NCBI RefSeq assembly: GCF_004118155.1
Contig: NZ_SAIQ01000002.1
Coordinates: 186,001 to 250,000, forward strand
Source of the DNA: Edaphocola flava
GTDB taxonomy: Bacteria; Bacteroidota; Bacteroidia; Chitinophagales; Chitinophagaceae
Length of the DNA stretch: 64,000 bases
Reading direction: 5' to 3'
The position numbers were made by a program, and so were the translations under genes. The notes under the pieces are model-generated. The model had not been told where the DNA came from, did no database searches, and saw only the letters and a list, made by a program, of their open reading frames with translations. This document shows, piece by piece, positions 25,745 through 33,505 of the stretch. Position 1 is the stretch's first letter. Each line of letters begins with the position of its first letter.

Positions 25745-26371
25745 TTAATTCAAAGAAGGGAAAAGTTGCAGCCCGCTTTCCTTGCCGAATGTCACCTCAA
25801 CTTTCTTCTGCATCGGCTGGTAATACTGTTTCAGGATAGTAATGATTTTTGCTTTGGCCTGTTCTGTATTCTTGGAGCTTTGCTCCATCTGTCTGCGGGT
25901 CTGTTCGTACAGTTTTTTCTGTACCTGGTTATAAGCCGCATTGCTTTCCGATTGCATCCAGCCCAGTTTACTGCTATTGCTCGCTTTGTCCAGGCGCATT
26001 TCAAAACTCAGTAATTGTGGTTCCGGAAGGTAGATGTGAATGATGTCTTCCTCCTGTACAATCCGCAGATCATTGGAATCGGTGCGTACACCATATTTAG
26101 CAATATATGGAATGCTGATCTGTATCGTGTTCTCTACAAACAATTTTCTTAAAGCATCCGACCAGCTACCGTCATTGCTTACATTACTTTCCGTAATAGA
26201 GGCATTGCCCTGCACCTCCAGACTGGAGAGCTCAGCAATCTGTTTGATCAGCACTTCGTTTGTGGCGATCTGTGTGATCTGTGTCGTACCTTTTTGCTTC
26301 CCTATATAATAAGCAGCAAAGCCGATTCCGGCAATCAGGACCAGGATCACTAATAGATGTCGCAGTTTCAT
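25745..26371 (-). CDS. DUF4230 family membrane-anchored protein
   Basis: A 208-aa protein with one N-terminal transmembrane segment (about 5-23, LRHLLVILVLIAGIGFAAYY) and an extracytoplasmic domain. The blocks IAELSSLEVQGNASITE, ISIPYIAKYGVRTDSNDLRI and IIHIYLPEPQLLSFEMR are typical of DUF4230, a family of unknown function common in Bacteroidota and Firmicutes. The C-terminal third is helical and Gln/Lys-rich (YEQTRRQMEQSSKNTEQAKA). It precedes the T9SS cargo gene by 24 bases in the same direction. No promoter was recognised upstream; the paaG terminator separates it from paaG. Confidence 0.85.
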   Translation of the reverse strand: MKLRHLLVILVLIAGIGFAAYYIGKQKGTTQITQIATNEVLIKQIAELSSLEVQGNASITESNVSNDGSWSDALRKLFVENTIQISIPYIAKYGVRTDSNDLRIVQEEDIIHIYLPEPQLLSFEMRLDKASNSSKLGWMQSESNAAYNQVQKKLYEQTRRQMEQSSKNTEQAKAKIITILKQYYQPMQKKVEVTFGKESGLQLFPSLN

Positions 26372-26394
26372 GCCCTGTTTATTTAAAATTTAAA

Positions 26395-26429
26395 ATGGGT
26401 GTTGCGCGCCGCAGGCGCGCAACACCCAT
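26395..26429 (-). terminator. Terminator of the paaG-like gene
   Basis: A GC-rich perfect hairpin with arms ATGGGTGTTGCGCGC and GCGCGCAACACCCAT and a 5-base loop. The minus strand continues TTTAAATTTTAAA. It lies 14 bases after the stop at 26444. Confidence 0.8.
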
Positions 26430-26443
26430 GAATATGAATGCAA

Positions 26444-27220
26444 TTATATACCTTTAAATTCCGGCTTACGCTTTTCCAGAAATGCCTGGATGCCCTCATC
26501 GAAATCTTCAGTTTCGCCACAGGCAGCCTGGTATTCTTCCTCCACAGCCAGTTGCTGTGCCAGGTTATTGGTTACCGTTTTATTCAGTGCCAGTTTTGTA
26601 TAAGCAAATGCTTTAGTCGGCATTTTAGCCAGGTGCAATGCAATCTTCTTACTCTCTTCCACAAAGGTTTCAGCAGAGAAATATTTATAGATCATGCCCA
26701 GTCGTTCTGCTTCTTTCGCGTCGATATTATCCGCCATCATCATCAGCGCAGATGCTTTCTGGAAGCCAATCAGGCGTGGCAGGAAGAAAGTTCCGCCACA
26801 ATCAGGAATCAGCCCAATCTTGCTGAATGCCTGAATAAATGTAGCCTGTTCTGTAGCCACAACGATATCACAACACAGCGCTATATTGGCACCGGCACCG
26901 GCAGCAACACCATTAACAGCACATACTACAGGCTTTTCAATGTTGCGGATGCGTTCGATAATAGGATTATAATGTCCGTGTACAATACTTCTCAGCGTTG
27001 GTCCGTCTGGATCTACAGCTTCGCCCAGGTCCTGTCCTGCACAAAATGCTTTTCCCTCAGCAGTCAGGTATACCGCTCTCACCTCATCATCACGCATACA
27101 CTCATCCAGCGCCTGCTGCAGTGCAAGGGCCATCTCTCTGTTGAAGCTATTGAATTTTTCGGGTCTGTTCAGGGTAATGAAAGCAACATTGTCGCTCACT
27201 GTTTTCAGTATGAAACTCAT
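26444..27220 (-). CDS. paaG: Enoyl-CoA hydratase/isomerase family protein, PaaG-like
   Basis: A 258-aa crotonase-fold enzyme. Visible family motifs: LNRPEKFNSFN near 18, AFCAGQDLGE near 60 and GVAAGAGANIAL near 104 (the two oxyanion-hole loops), and the catalytic region FSKIGLIPDCGGTFFLPRLI near 131-150. The Asp in PDCGG together with the AGQDL loop points to the PaaG group (ring-1,2-epoxyphenylacetyl-CoA isomerase) rather than a classical hydratase with two glutamates. No other phenylacetate genes are in the window, so the substrate remains open: it could act in fatty-acid or branched-chain acid breakdown. It is monocistronic, with its own promoter and terminator. Confidence 0.82.
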   Translation of the reverse strand: MSFILKTVSDNVAFITLNRPEKFNSFNREMALALQQALDECMRDDEVRAVYLTAEGKAFCAGQDLGEAVDPDGPTLRSIVHGHYNPIIERIRNIEKPVVCAVNGVAAGAGANIALCCDIVVATEQATFIQAFSKIGLIPDCGGTFFLPRLIGFQKASALMMMADNIDAKEAERLGMIYKYFSAETFVEESKKIALHLAKMPTKAFAYTKLALNKTVTNNLAQQLAVEEEYQAACGETEDFDEGIQAFLEKRKPEFKGI

Positions 27221-27240
27221 AATATGATTAGTTGTTTTCC

Positions 27241-27248
27241 CAAAGATA
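27241..27248 (-). promoter_or_regulatory. -7 promoter element of the paaG-like gene
   Basis: TATCTTTG on the minus strand, 20 bases upstream of the ATG at 27220. Confidence 0.65.
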
Positions 27249-27299
27249 AAGCATATGTTACAATTACTGTAACGCTAAACATCAATGATTCAGAATTAT

Positions 27300-27307
27300 T
27301 AACTTTG
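27300..27307 (+). promoter_or_regulatory. -7 promoter element for the DUF2157-kdsD operon
   Basis: TAACTTTG ends 23 bases before the ATG at 27331, divergent from the paaG promoter. Confidence 0.65.
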
Positions 27308-27330
27308 AACGGAAACAACCGGAAACCCAT

Positions 27331-28374
27331 ATGAAACTGAATCAGAAGGAGGCCTCCCTGCTGGATCGCGCTATTGAAAAATGGGAGGAGGAGGACCTGA
27401 TCGACGGCCCTACTGCTCAGAAACTAAAGGCATCTTATGAATCAAATGCAGGTGATTATAAAGCACTGACTTTTTATGCTTTTATCGCCGCGGTGTCCTG
27501 CGCCTTACTGGCCTTTGGGGCGCTGGTATTGGATGAGAAATGGATTGAGCGCATGAGGCGCTATTTCGCATTCTCTGAAATTACGATCGGGCTTATCTTT
27601 GCAGGTTGTACAGCCGTGCTGGCCTGGTATATCTGTAAACGGAAGCGAAAATTTATACAGGCTGTGTGGGCCAATGAATCCCTGAGTATACTATTGGGCC
27701 TGAGTGCCTGCGTCTCCGTTGCCTATTTCGGCAAAGGATTGTCGGTGAACAGTGACCAGTATTATTGGCTTATCTTTGCCGTGGCTATTGCTTTGGGAGG
27801 TCTGGCCTATGTGGTCAAATCGCGGATGTTATGGGGTGCTATGATGCTTACCCTGGGAGGCTGGTGGGCCGCCTATACAGATGCAGCGGCACATCATGGT
27901 CCTTATTTTTTAGGAATGAATATGCCCTTGCGCTTAACCTTGTTTGGATTAGCTGCAATAGTATTTTCCTGGCTGGTACAAAGGGTTAAAGCCCTTTCCG
28001 AATTTGGGATAGTCAGTTTTTTTATGGGCTGGATATTGTTCCTGGTTGCAGCATGGGGATTATCTATTTCAGGAAATTATTCATTCCAGGAGTGGACCGC
28101 TTTCCGGCAAAGTAAAGTACTGGTATGGGCTGTAGCTTATACACTGCTGCTGGCAGGTATCCTGGTATATGCCATCAAGCGAAAGGACAATGCTTTGCGG
28201 GATACGGCTCTGTTGTTCCTGTTGCTCAACCTGTACACCCGGTATTTTGAATACTTTTGGGATGTGACCAATAAAGGTATTTTCTTTACCATACTGGCCT
28301 TGTCTTTCTGGCTGATCGGTAAAAAACTGGAGCAGTACCGCAGAAAGAATGCCCATGATCAATTAAAAGCTTAA
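27331..28374 (+). CDS. DUF2157 family polytopic membrane protein
   Basis: A 347-aa protein. The N-terminal about 45 residues are soluble and charged (IEKWEEEDLIDGPTAQKLKA), the hallmark of DUF2157: a short helical domain that reads like a variant of the family's xxxxWxxxGLI segment. Roughly nine to ten transmembrane segments follow, with aromatic loops such as GGWWAAYTDAAAHHG. The C-terminus is basic (LEQYRRKNAHDQ). The family has no established function; it lies in the inner membrane. kdsD starts 7 bases downstream, so the two are very likely one operon, but that link alone does not assign a role in lipopolysaccharide synthesis. Confidence 0.85.
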   Translation: MKLNQKEASLLDRAIEKWEEEDLIDGPTAQKLKASYESNAGDYKALTFYAFIAAVSCALLAFGALVLDEKWIERMRRYFAFSEITIGLIFAGCTAVLAWYICKRKRKFIQAVWANESLSILLGLSACVSVAYFGKGLSVNSDQYYWLIFAVAIALGGLAYVVKSRMLWGAMMLTLGGWWAAYTDAAAHHGPYFLGMNMPLRLTLFGLAAIVFSWLVQRVKALSEFGIVSFFMGWILFLVAAWGLSISGNYSFQEWTAFRQSKVLVWAVAYTLLLAGILVYAIKRKDNALRDTALLFLLLNLYTRYFEYFWDVTNKGIFFTILALSFWLIGKKLEQYRRKNAHDQLKA

Positions 28375-28381
28375 ATCGAAG

Positions 28382-29347
28382 ATGTCGACAGATATAAATA
28401 TACTTAAAGTAGCACAAGATACTATTGCCAATGAAATAGAAGCCTTGCAGAAAATGCAGGCAGCTATTGCTGCAGATTTTGAAGCAGTTGTTCGCCTGAT
28501 GGCTGCCTGTACCGGCAGAATAGTGATCAGCGGGATCGGTAAGAGTGCCGTGATTGCACAGAAAATAGTGGCGACCATGAATTCAACCGGTACACCGGCC
28601 TTGTTTATGCATGCAGCAGATGCTATTCATGGCGATCTGGGCATGATACAACAGGATGATGTTGTCGTGCTGATCTCTAAAAGCGGCGAAAGCCCGGAGA
28701 TTAAAGCCCTGATTCCTTTCATCCGCAACTTTGGAAACAAGATTGTTGCCATCTGTGGAAAGGTTTCCTCTTATCTTGCTACCCAGGCCGATTATTTACT
28801 GGATACTACCATTGACCAGGAAGCCTGCCCCAATAACCTGGCACCGACAACCAGTACAACGGCACAACTGGTTATGGGAGATGCGCTGGCTGTATGTTTG
28901 TTGCAGCTCAAAGGCTTTACTGCCCGTGATTTTGCCAAATACCATCCTGGTGGCGCACTGGGTAAAAGACTGTACCTGCGCGTGTCCGATCTGAGTGCAC
29001 AGAACCCGCGTCCGGCTGTAGCCGCAGACGCGAATATCAAGGAAGTGATTGTATCAATTTCTGCAAACCGCCTCGGGGCAACGGCAGTTTTGCAGGGAAC
29101 ACAATTGTTGGGGGTCATCACTGACGGAGATCTGCGCCGTATGCTAGAGCAGCATATGGACCTGAGCAATCTAAAGGCCCTGGATATCTGTACTAAAAAT
29201 CCTAAGACAATTGCTGAAGAAGAAATGGCCGTGGCTGCAATGGAACTGTTGCGCCAATATAATATCACACAATTGCTCGTTACGAAAGACGGTGCTTATG
29301 CCGGTATGGTGCACCTGCACGACCTGGTCAAAGAAGGACTGATATAA
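28382..29347 (+). CDS. kdsD: Arabinose-5-phosphate isomerase (KdsD/KpsF type)
   Basis: A 321-aa protein with an N-terminal SIS domain and two CBS domains, the standard KdsD layout. Family motifs include RIVISGIGKSAVIAQKIVAT (about 41-60), the HAADAIHGDLGMI segment with its conserved His, ISKSGESPEIKALIPF near 100, and NLAPTTSTTAQLVMGDALA near 155. CBS repeats occupy about 205-320. The enzyme converts D-ribulose 5-phosphate to D-arabinose 5-phosphate, the first step to Kdo of lipopolysaccharide. The length equals typical family members. The gene follows DUF2157 by 7 bases and ends at a strong terminator. Confidence 0.95.
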   Translation: MSTDINILKVAQDTIANEIEALQKMQAAIAADFEAVVRLMAACTGRIVISGIGKSAVIAQKIVATMNSTGTPALFMHAADAIHGDLGMIQQDDVVVLISKSGESPEIKALIPFIRNFGNKIVAICGKVSSYLATQADYLLDTTIDQEACPNNLAPTTSTTAQLVMGDALAVCLLQLKGFTARDFAKYHPGGALGKRLYLRVSDLSAQNPRPAVAADANIKEVIVSISANRLGATAVLQGTQLLGVITDGDLRRMLEQHMDLSNLKALDICTKNPKTIAEEEMAVAAMELLRQYNITQLLVTKDGAYAGMVHLHDLVKEGLI

Positions 29348-29369
29348 GATTACGATTATCATAAAATCA

Positions 29370-29408
29370 AAGGCGGGGCAATGAGTTACTCATTGCCCCG
29401 CCTTCTTT
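29370..29408. terminator. Terminator between kdsD and the convergent VWA gene
   Basis: AAGGCGGGGCAATGAG and CTCATTGCCCCGCCTT-type arms form a hairpin of about 15 bp with a T-rich tail (CTTT). It is positioned between converging stops, so it may act both ways. Confidence 0.85.
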
Positions 29409-29434
29409 ACAGAAGCCAGTATCAACAATCCCTT

Positions 29435-32092
29435 TTATTTTGTGGCTTCTATTAATTTAACCAATTCTGTTTCTTCTTTATTATCCTTGTCAATGGCTTC
29501 TTTTGCAAATGAAGCAATATGGTTTAATGATTTGTCCGGAACCAATTTAGAGTCTCTTAGCTGCAATCCAAACCAGGCAACACTTGCAGCCAGTCTGAAA
29601 TCTTTGGACATCAATTTTGCCGGAGTCAGGTTGTTTGGAATCAGCTGGGTCATTAATTTGCTGGTATCTTCATTCGGCTCTTTATACCTGAATTGCACGC
29701 GGGCCAGTTCATTTGATTGAGTGAGGGTGCTGTCTGCAACAGCGGTTGTATACCTGCGGGCTATCCCCTCAACTGCATAAGGACTGGAAACGCCTTTGGG
29801 AATAATCTCATATAAAGCCGTAACGGTGTGTCCACTGCCCAACTCTCCCGCATCTATAGCATCATTAGCAAAATCTTCTGCATTCAGTTTACGGTTCTCA
29901 TAACCGATCAGGCGATAAGACTGTACCAGAGCAGGATTAAATTCAATCTGTATTTTTACATCCTTTGCTATGGCAAACATCGTAGCACCAAATTCTTTCT
30001 GTAAGGTCTTCTGTGCCTCTGCCAGATTATCGATATAAGCATAGTTGCCATTCCCTTTATCCGCCAGGAGCTCCATTTTACTGTCTTTATAATTACCCAT
30101 TCCGAATCCCAGGCAGGTAAGGAAGATATTGTCTTTTCTTTTCTCCTCGATCAGCTCCTGCATACTGCGATCGCTTGAGGCGCCTACATTGAAATCTCCG
30201 TCTGTAGCCAGTATAATGCGGTTATTGCCATTGGGGATAAAATTTTCCTTAGCCACCTTGTATGCCAGTTCTATACCCGCGCCTCCGGCTGTGCTGCCAC
30301 CTGCATTCAGACGGTTAATCGCATCCATAATTTTCTCTTTCTGATCACCACTGGTGGAGGGCAATACCAGACCAGCCGCACCCGCATATACTACAATCGC
30401 GACATGATCTTCTTTACGCAGCTGGCGTGTCAGCAGTTCCATAGACTTTTGTACATAGGGCAGCTTATTGTGATCACTCATAGATCCGGATACATCGATC
30501 AGGAATACAAGATTGCTTGGCGGTATCTGATCCTGTGGAATAATGCGGCCCTGTAAACCGATCTTCAATAATCGGTGCTGCGGATTCCAGGGGGCATCGC
30601 TGTATTCCGTATTAATGGAAAACGGCTTGCCTGCTTGTGGCTGCGGATACTTATAAGCAAAGTAATTGATCATCTCTTCAATGCGTACCGCATCTTTAGG
30701 CACTTTCGTGCCACTATTAATAAATCGGCGGATATTGGCATAAGAGGCCTTGTCTACATCGATAGAAAATGTCGACAGCGGTTGATTCAGCGGACTTTCA
30801 AACTTATTCTCTTCAAACAGCTCATACGCTTCCTCATTGCTGGTTTGCTCCTTTTTATCAGTTTGCTCTTCGGTTTTTGCAGGCTGTTTTTGCTCTGTTG
30901 ATGCTTCAGTTTTCTTACGTTTACTTTTACGTTTGAAGATATTGTCAAAAAGATTGCCCTCTTCTATTACTTCTTCTTCACCTCTTTTAGTGGTAACCAG
31001 GATGACGCCATTGGCTGCACGGGCACCATACACGGCTTTAGAAGTTGCATCCTTTAAGATAACAATGTCTTTTATGTCTGCAGGGTTAATGCTGTTTAAT
31101 CCGCCGGAATATGGAGCACCATCCAGTACGATCAGGGGAGCACTGCTGCTACTTATAGAGCCCATGCCGCGCACCATAATGTCCGGATTGGAACCCGGCT
31201 GTCCGCCACCTTTAGTTACCATTATGCCAGGTGCTGCTCCGTCTAAGGCAGCTGCTACACTGGTTACGGGCCTTTTGGCAATTTCCTTTGCGGTAACGGT
31301 ACTGACTGCACCGACATAGGATCTGGAATCAAGCTTTGCACCATAAACAGTCACTTCATCAACTTTTGTACTATTATAGCCCACTGTAATCCATTTTGAC
31401 TGTAATCGCTTTAAAGAAACTTCTTGCGTTTCCGCTCCGAATGTCTTCACGATCAGGATGGCATTACTGTCCGGAACCTGTATACTAAAGTTTCCATTAT
31501 CATCACTGATTACCGATTCTGAGGTCCCTTTTAATTGTACCACTGCGCCGGATATGGCTTCCATATCCTTATCAATAACCATACTGTTAAACAGGAAGGC
31601 TTTATTGGATGCAGGGTTGGCGGCAATAGCACTATTTGCCTGTTCCGACTGCGCAAGAGTCCTGTGCTTTACGGAGGTTGCAGCTACATGCTGATCTGTA
31701 TTTTCTTTAGGCGTTTCATTGTTGTATTGCTTAACCGGTGCCTTAGGTGCCACCGCAATTATGGCCGTCTTAGAAGACTTGATCACAGTCTTGTTACTAT
31801 CTGCATCTGTTACCGGTATTTCAGTTGCTTGCTGCTGTGCTGTATGCTGCGCCACTTCTGTTGCCGGTGTCGTATTTTCATCACGACTCAGCTGCCATAC
31901 AATACCAGATCCTACCAGCAATACAACCGAGGCTGCCATATATTTTACCCAGGGCACAAATGCACGGCGTTTTTCCGGTTCCTCATCCAGGCGTGATTCT
32001 ATACGCTCCCAGAGCTGCTCTTTGAAGGGTACTTCCTCTTCCCCGTCTGCAGCCGCTTTGAACTCATCAAATATGTTATTTTGCAATTCCAT
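29435..32092 (-). CDS. Membrane-anchored fusion: anti-sigma-like N-terminus, regulatory domain, TonB plug and YfbK-type VWA
   Basis: With the ATG at 32092 (10 codons inside the longest frame) the protein has about 885 aa, and the start overlaps the sigma-factor stop by 17 bases. Residues 1-45 are charged and helical like cytoplasmic anti-sigma regions. A transmembrane helix (about 50-67, MAASVVLLVGSGIVWQL) follows. Then come a low-complexity linker, a carboxypeptidase-regulatory-like domain (about 165-240), a TonB-receptor plug (about 255-370: ITSV-like start, IMVRGMGSISSSSAPLIVLD, AVYGARAANGVILVTTKRG), a basic KRKSKRKK linker, the VWA N-terminal region of YfbK proteins (about 435-500), the VWA domain with MIDAS DVSGSMS at 533, and a YfbK-type C-terminal domain. 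No beta-barrel follows the plug. It probably regulates the sigma factor from the inner membrane, but the external signal is unknown. Confidence 0.85.
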   Translation of the reverse strand: MELQNNIFDEFKAAADGEEEVPFKEQLWERIESRLDEEPEKRRAFVPWVKYMAASVVLLVGSGIVWQLSRDENTTPATEVAQHTAQQQATEIPVTDADSNKTVIKSSKTAIIAVAPKAPVKQYNNETPKENTDQHVAATSVKHRTLAQSEQANSAIAANPASNKAFLFNSMVIDKDMEAISGAVVQLKGTSESVISDDNGNFSIQVPDSNAILIVKTFGAETQEVSLKRLQSKWITVGYNSTKVDEVTVYGAKLDSRSYVGAVSTVTAKEIAKRPVTSVAAALDGAAPGIMVTKGGGQPGSNPDIMVRGMGSISSSSAPLIVLDGAPYSGGLNSINPADIKDIVILKDATSKAVYGARAANGVILVTTKRGEEEVIEEGNLFDNIFKRKSKRKKTEASTEQKQPAKTEEQTDKKEQTSNEEAYELFEENKFESPLNQPLSTFSIDVDKASYANIRRFINSGTKVPKDAVRIEEMINYFAYKYPQPQAGKPFSINTEYSDAPWNPQHRLLKIGLQGRIIPQDQIPPSNLVFLIDVSGSMSDHNKLPYVQKSMELLTRQLRKEDHVAIVVYAGAAGLVLPSTSGDQKEKIMDAINRLNAGGSTAGGAGIELAYKVAKENFIPNGNNRIILATDGDFNVGASSDRSMQELIEEKRKDNIFLTCLGFGMGNYKDSKMELLADKGNGNYAYIDNLAEAQKTLQKEFGATMFAIAKDVKIQIEFNPALVQSYRLIGYENRKLNAEDFANDAIDAGELGSGHTVTALYEIIPKGVSSPYAVEGIARRYTTAVADSTLTQSNELARVQFRYKEPNEDTSKLMTQLIPNNLTPAKLMSKDFRLAASVAWFGLQLRDSKLVPDKSLNHIASFAKEAIDKDNKEETELVKLIEATK

Positions 32093-32630
32093 TTTTAGTA
32101 GCATTTTGATAGTAATGAACATTTACTAATTGTTGCAGTTTGTTTTTGGCAACATTCAGCTGTGATTTTGAGGTCCCTTCTGAGATCTGTAGCATGGCTG
32201 CAATTTCTTTGTGCGAAAAACCTTCTATCGCAAAAAGGTTGAATACAGAACGGCAGCCATCCGGCAGGTGCTGTAGCAGCTGTAGCAGATCCCTGTGCTC
32301 GATCGGATGATCCGGCGCACGGTCATAAACCGGTTCCTGTTTGACATCATCCAGGGTGAGGTTGAAGTTGGTCTGCTTACGCAATACCTGCAGGCATTGA
32401 TTGGCAGCGATTCTTCTGGCCCAGGAGACAATAGCAGCAGCTTCTCTTAACGTATGGATTTTGGTAAAGATGGCGACGAATACTTCTGTGAGTACATCTT
32501 CAATGTCGGCATCTTGTTTTAAGTATCGTTTGCAGGTGCTGTATAGCTTGGGCGAGAGGTAATCGTACAAGCCTCGCTGGGCTTGCCGGTTGCCTTGCTT
32601 ACATTCGTTTATCAGGGATTCGTTGATCAC
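32076..32630 (-). CDS. ECF-type sigma-70 family RNA polymerase sigma factor
   Basis: A 184-aa protein with region 2 (DYLSPKLYSTCKRYLKQDAD, then IEDVLTEVFVAIFTKIHTLR and SWARRIAANQCLQVLRK) and region 4 (HLPDGCRSVFNLFAIEGFSH, then KEIAAMLQISEGTSKSQLN), joined by a short linker as in ECF sigma factors. The likely start is GTG at 32630, since no ATG lies near the expected N-terminus. The downstream fusion gene overlaps it by 17 bases and has an anti-sigma-like N-terminal helix plus transmembrane anchor, making it the likely cognate regulator. No clear promoter was seen upstream. Confidence 0.93.
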   Translation of the reverse strand: MINESLINECKQGNRQAQRGLYDYLSPKLYSTCKRYLKQDADIEDVLTEVFVAIFTKIHTLREAAAIVSWARRIAANQCLQVLRKQTNFNLTLDDVKQEPVYDRAPDHPIEHRDLLQLLQHLPDGCRSVFNLFAIEGFSHKEIAAMLQISEGTSKSQLNVAKNKLQQLVNVHYYQNATKNGIAK

Positions 32631-32714
32631 AGTCAGTCGCTTTTGTATTAAGGATGCAATTGCATAACTAAAGGTTGGAATAGTGTAGGAAAAATTTGGT
32701 CTAAGATAATATAA

Positions 32715-32749
32715 AAAGCCTGCATATACTTTTGAGCATATGCAGGCTT
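32715..32749 (-). terminator. Terminator of the free-standing plug gene
   Basis: AAGCCTGCATAT and its complement ATATGCAGGCTT (approximately) pair around a loop of about 10 bases. On the minus strand a TTTTTATATTAT tail follows. It lies between the plug gene (stop at 32805) and the sigma factor gene. Confidence 0.82.
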
Positions 32750-32804
32750 ACCACCGGGATAAATATATCAGCCGGCTGTACTGTCTTGGGCTAATGGTAA
32801 TACG

Positions 32805-33335
32805 CTATTTGGATTTGTCCTTTTTGTTTTTCTTTGTGCGTGGAGGGGCTTCACTTTCTGGACGTGGCTCATATGTCTTTGTGGTGATCACCACTACACC
32901 ATTAGCACCGCGTGCACCGTAGCGTCCTTTAGACACTACGTCTTTCAAGACCTTTATTTCTTTTACATCATTAGGGTTAATGGTACTGAGCGAGCCGGAG
33001 TAGGGGGCACCATCGACTATGATCAGCGGATCAGAACCTCCGTTTAGTGTGCCCAGACCACGGATGACAATGCGCGGATCATTCATTCCTCCGCTCACTT
33101 CCACTCCGGGAGCAACACCTTCCATAGCCCCGGCGATATTATTCACAGGGCGTTTACTGATTTCTTCTGAGGTAATGGTGGTATTACCACCGGCATTGCT
33201 TACACCTGGCGCAGGTGTAAAAATATCAGCTACTTCTGATACCTGAGGAATAGTAGCAGTGCTGTCTGTACCTTGTGCAAACAGTACACCACCGGAACAT
33301 AATATGGCGATTGATAACAGGCTTATATATTTCAT
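32805..33335 (-). CDS. Free-standing secreted TonB-receptor plug domain protein
   Basis: A 176-aa exported protein with signal peptide MKYISLLSIAILCSGGVLFAQ. Residues about 50-155 are a SusC-type plug domain: ITSEEISKRPVNNIAGAMEG, PRIVIRGLGTLNGGSDPLII, VDGAPYSGSLSTINPNDV and YGARGANGVVVITTKTY. The protein then ends in a Pro/Glu tail and a Lys-rich C-terminus (RTKKNKKDKSK) with no beta-barrel. The plug is clearly related to the plug inside the neighbouring VWA fusion protein (both have DGAPYSG and INPxDxK). The frame ends at a normal stop and a proper terminator follows, so it does not look like a chance truncation. It probably lies in the periplasm. The function is unknown. Confidence 0.85.
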   Translation of the reverse strand: MKYISLLSIAILCSGGVLFAQGTDSTATIPQVSEVADIFTPAPGVSNAGGNTTITSEEISKRPVNNIAGAMEGVAPGVEVSGGMNDPRIVIRGLGTLNGGSDPLIIVDGAPYSGSLSTINPNDVKEIKVLKDVVSKGRYGARGANGVVVITTKTYEPRPESEAPPRTKKNKKDKSK

Positions 33336-33468
33336 GTGTTTGAATTTTATTGGGTTATATTTTATGTAAATATATTAAATATGTTTTAAAGGGCGTTTCA
33401 GTTGCTGGGCGGTCGGACAGAAAGGTGTTGTGTTGTGAAATAATTTTGATAGAAATGTCATATAAAAA

Positions 33469-33499
33469 ATACCCCGGATCAATGTACGATCCGGGGTAA
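33469..33499 (-). terminator. Terminator of uvrB
   Basis: TACCCCGGATC and GATCCGGGGTA pair around a 7-base loop. The minus strand continues TTTTTTATATG. It is 7 bases past the uvrB stop. Confidence 0.9.
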
Positions 33500-33505
33500 A
33501 TATCA

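Noticed and set aside
26438-27334. A 298-codon plus-strand frame opposite the paaG-like gene.
   Set aside because: It is fully antisense to a clear enoyl-CoA hydratase family gene, has no family-like motifs, and its composition (Cys/Phe/His-rich) is typical of a shadow frame.
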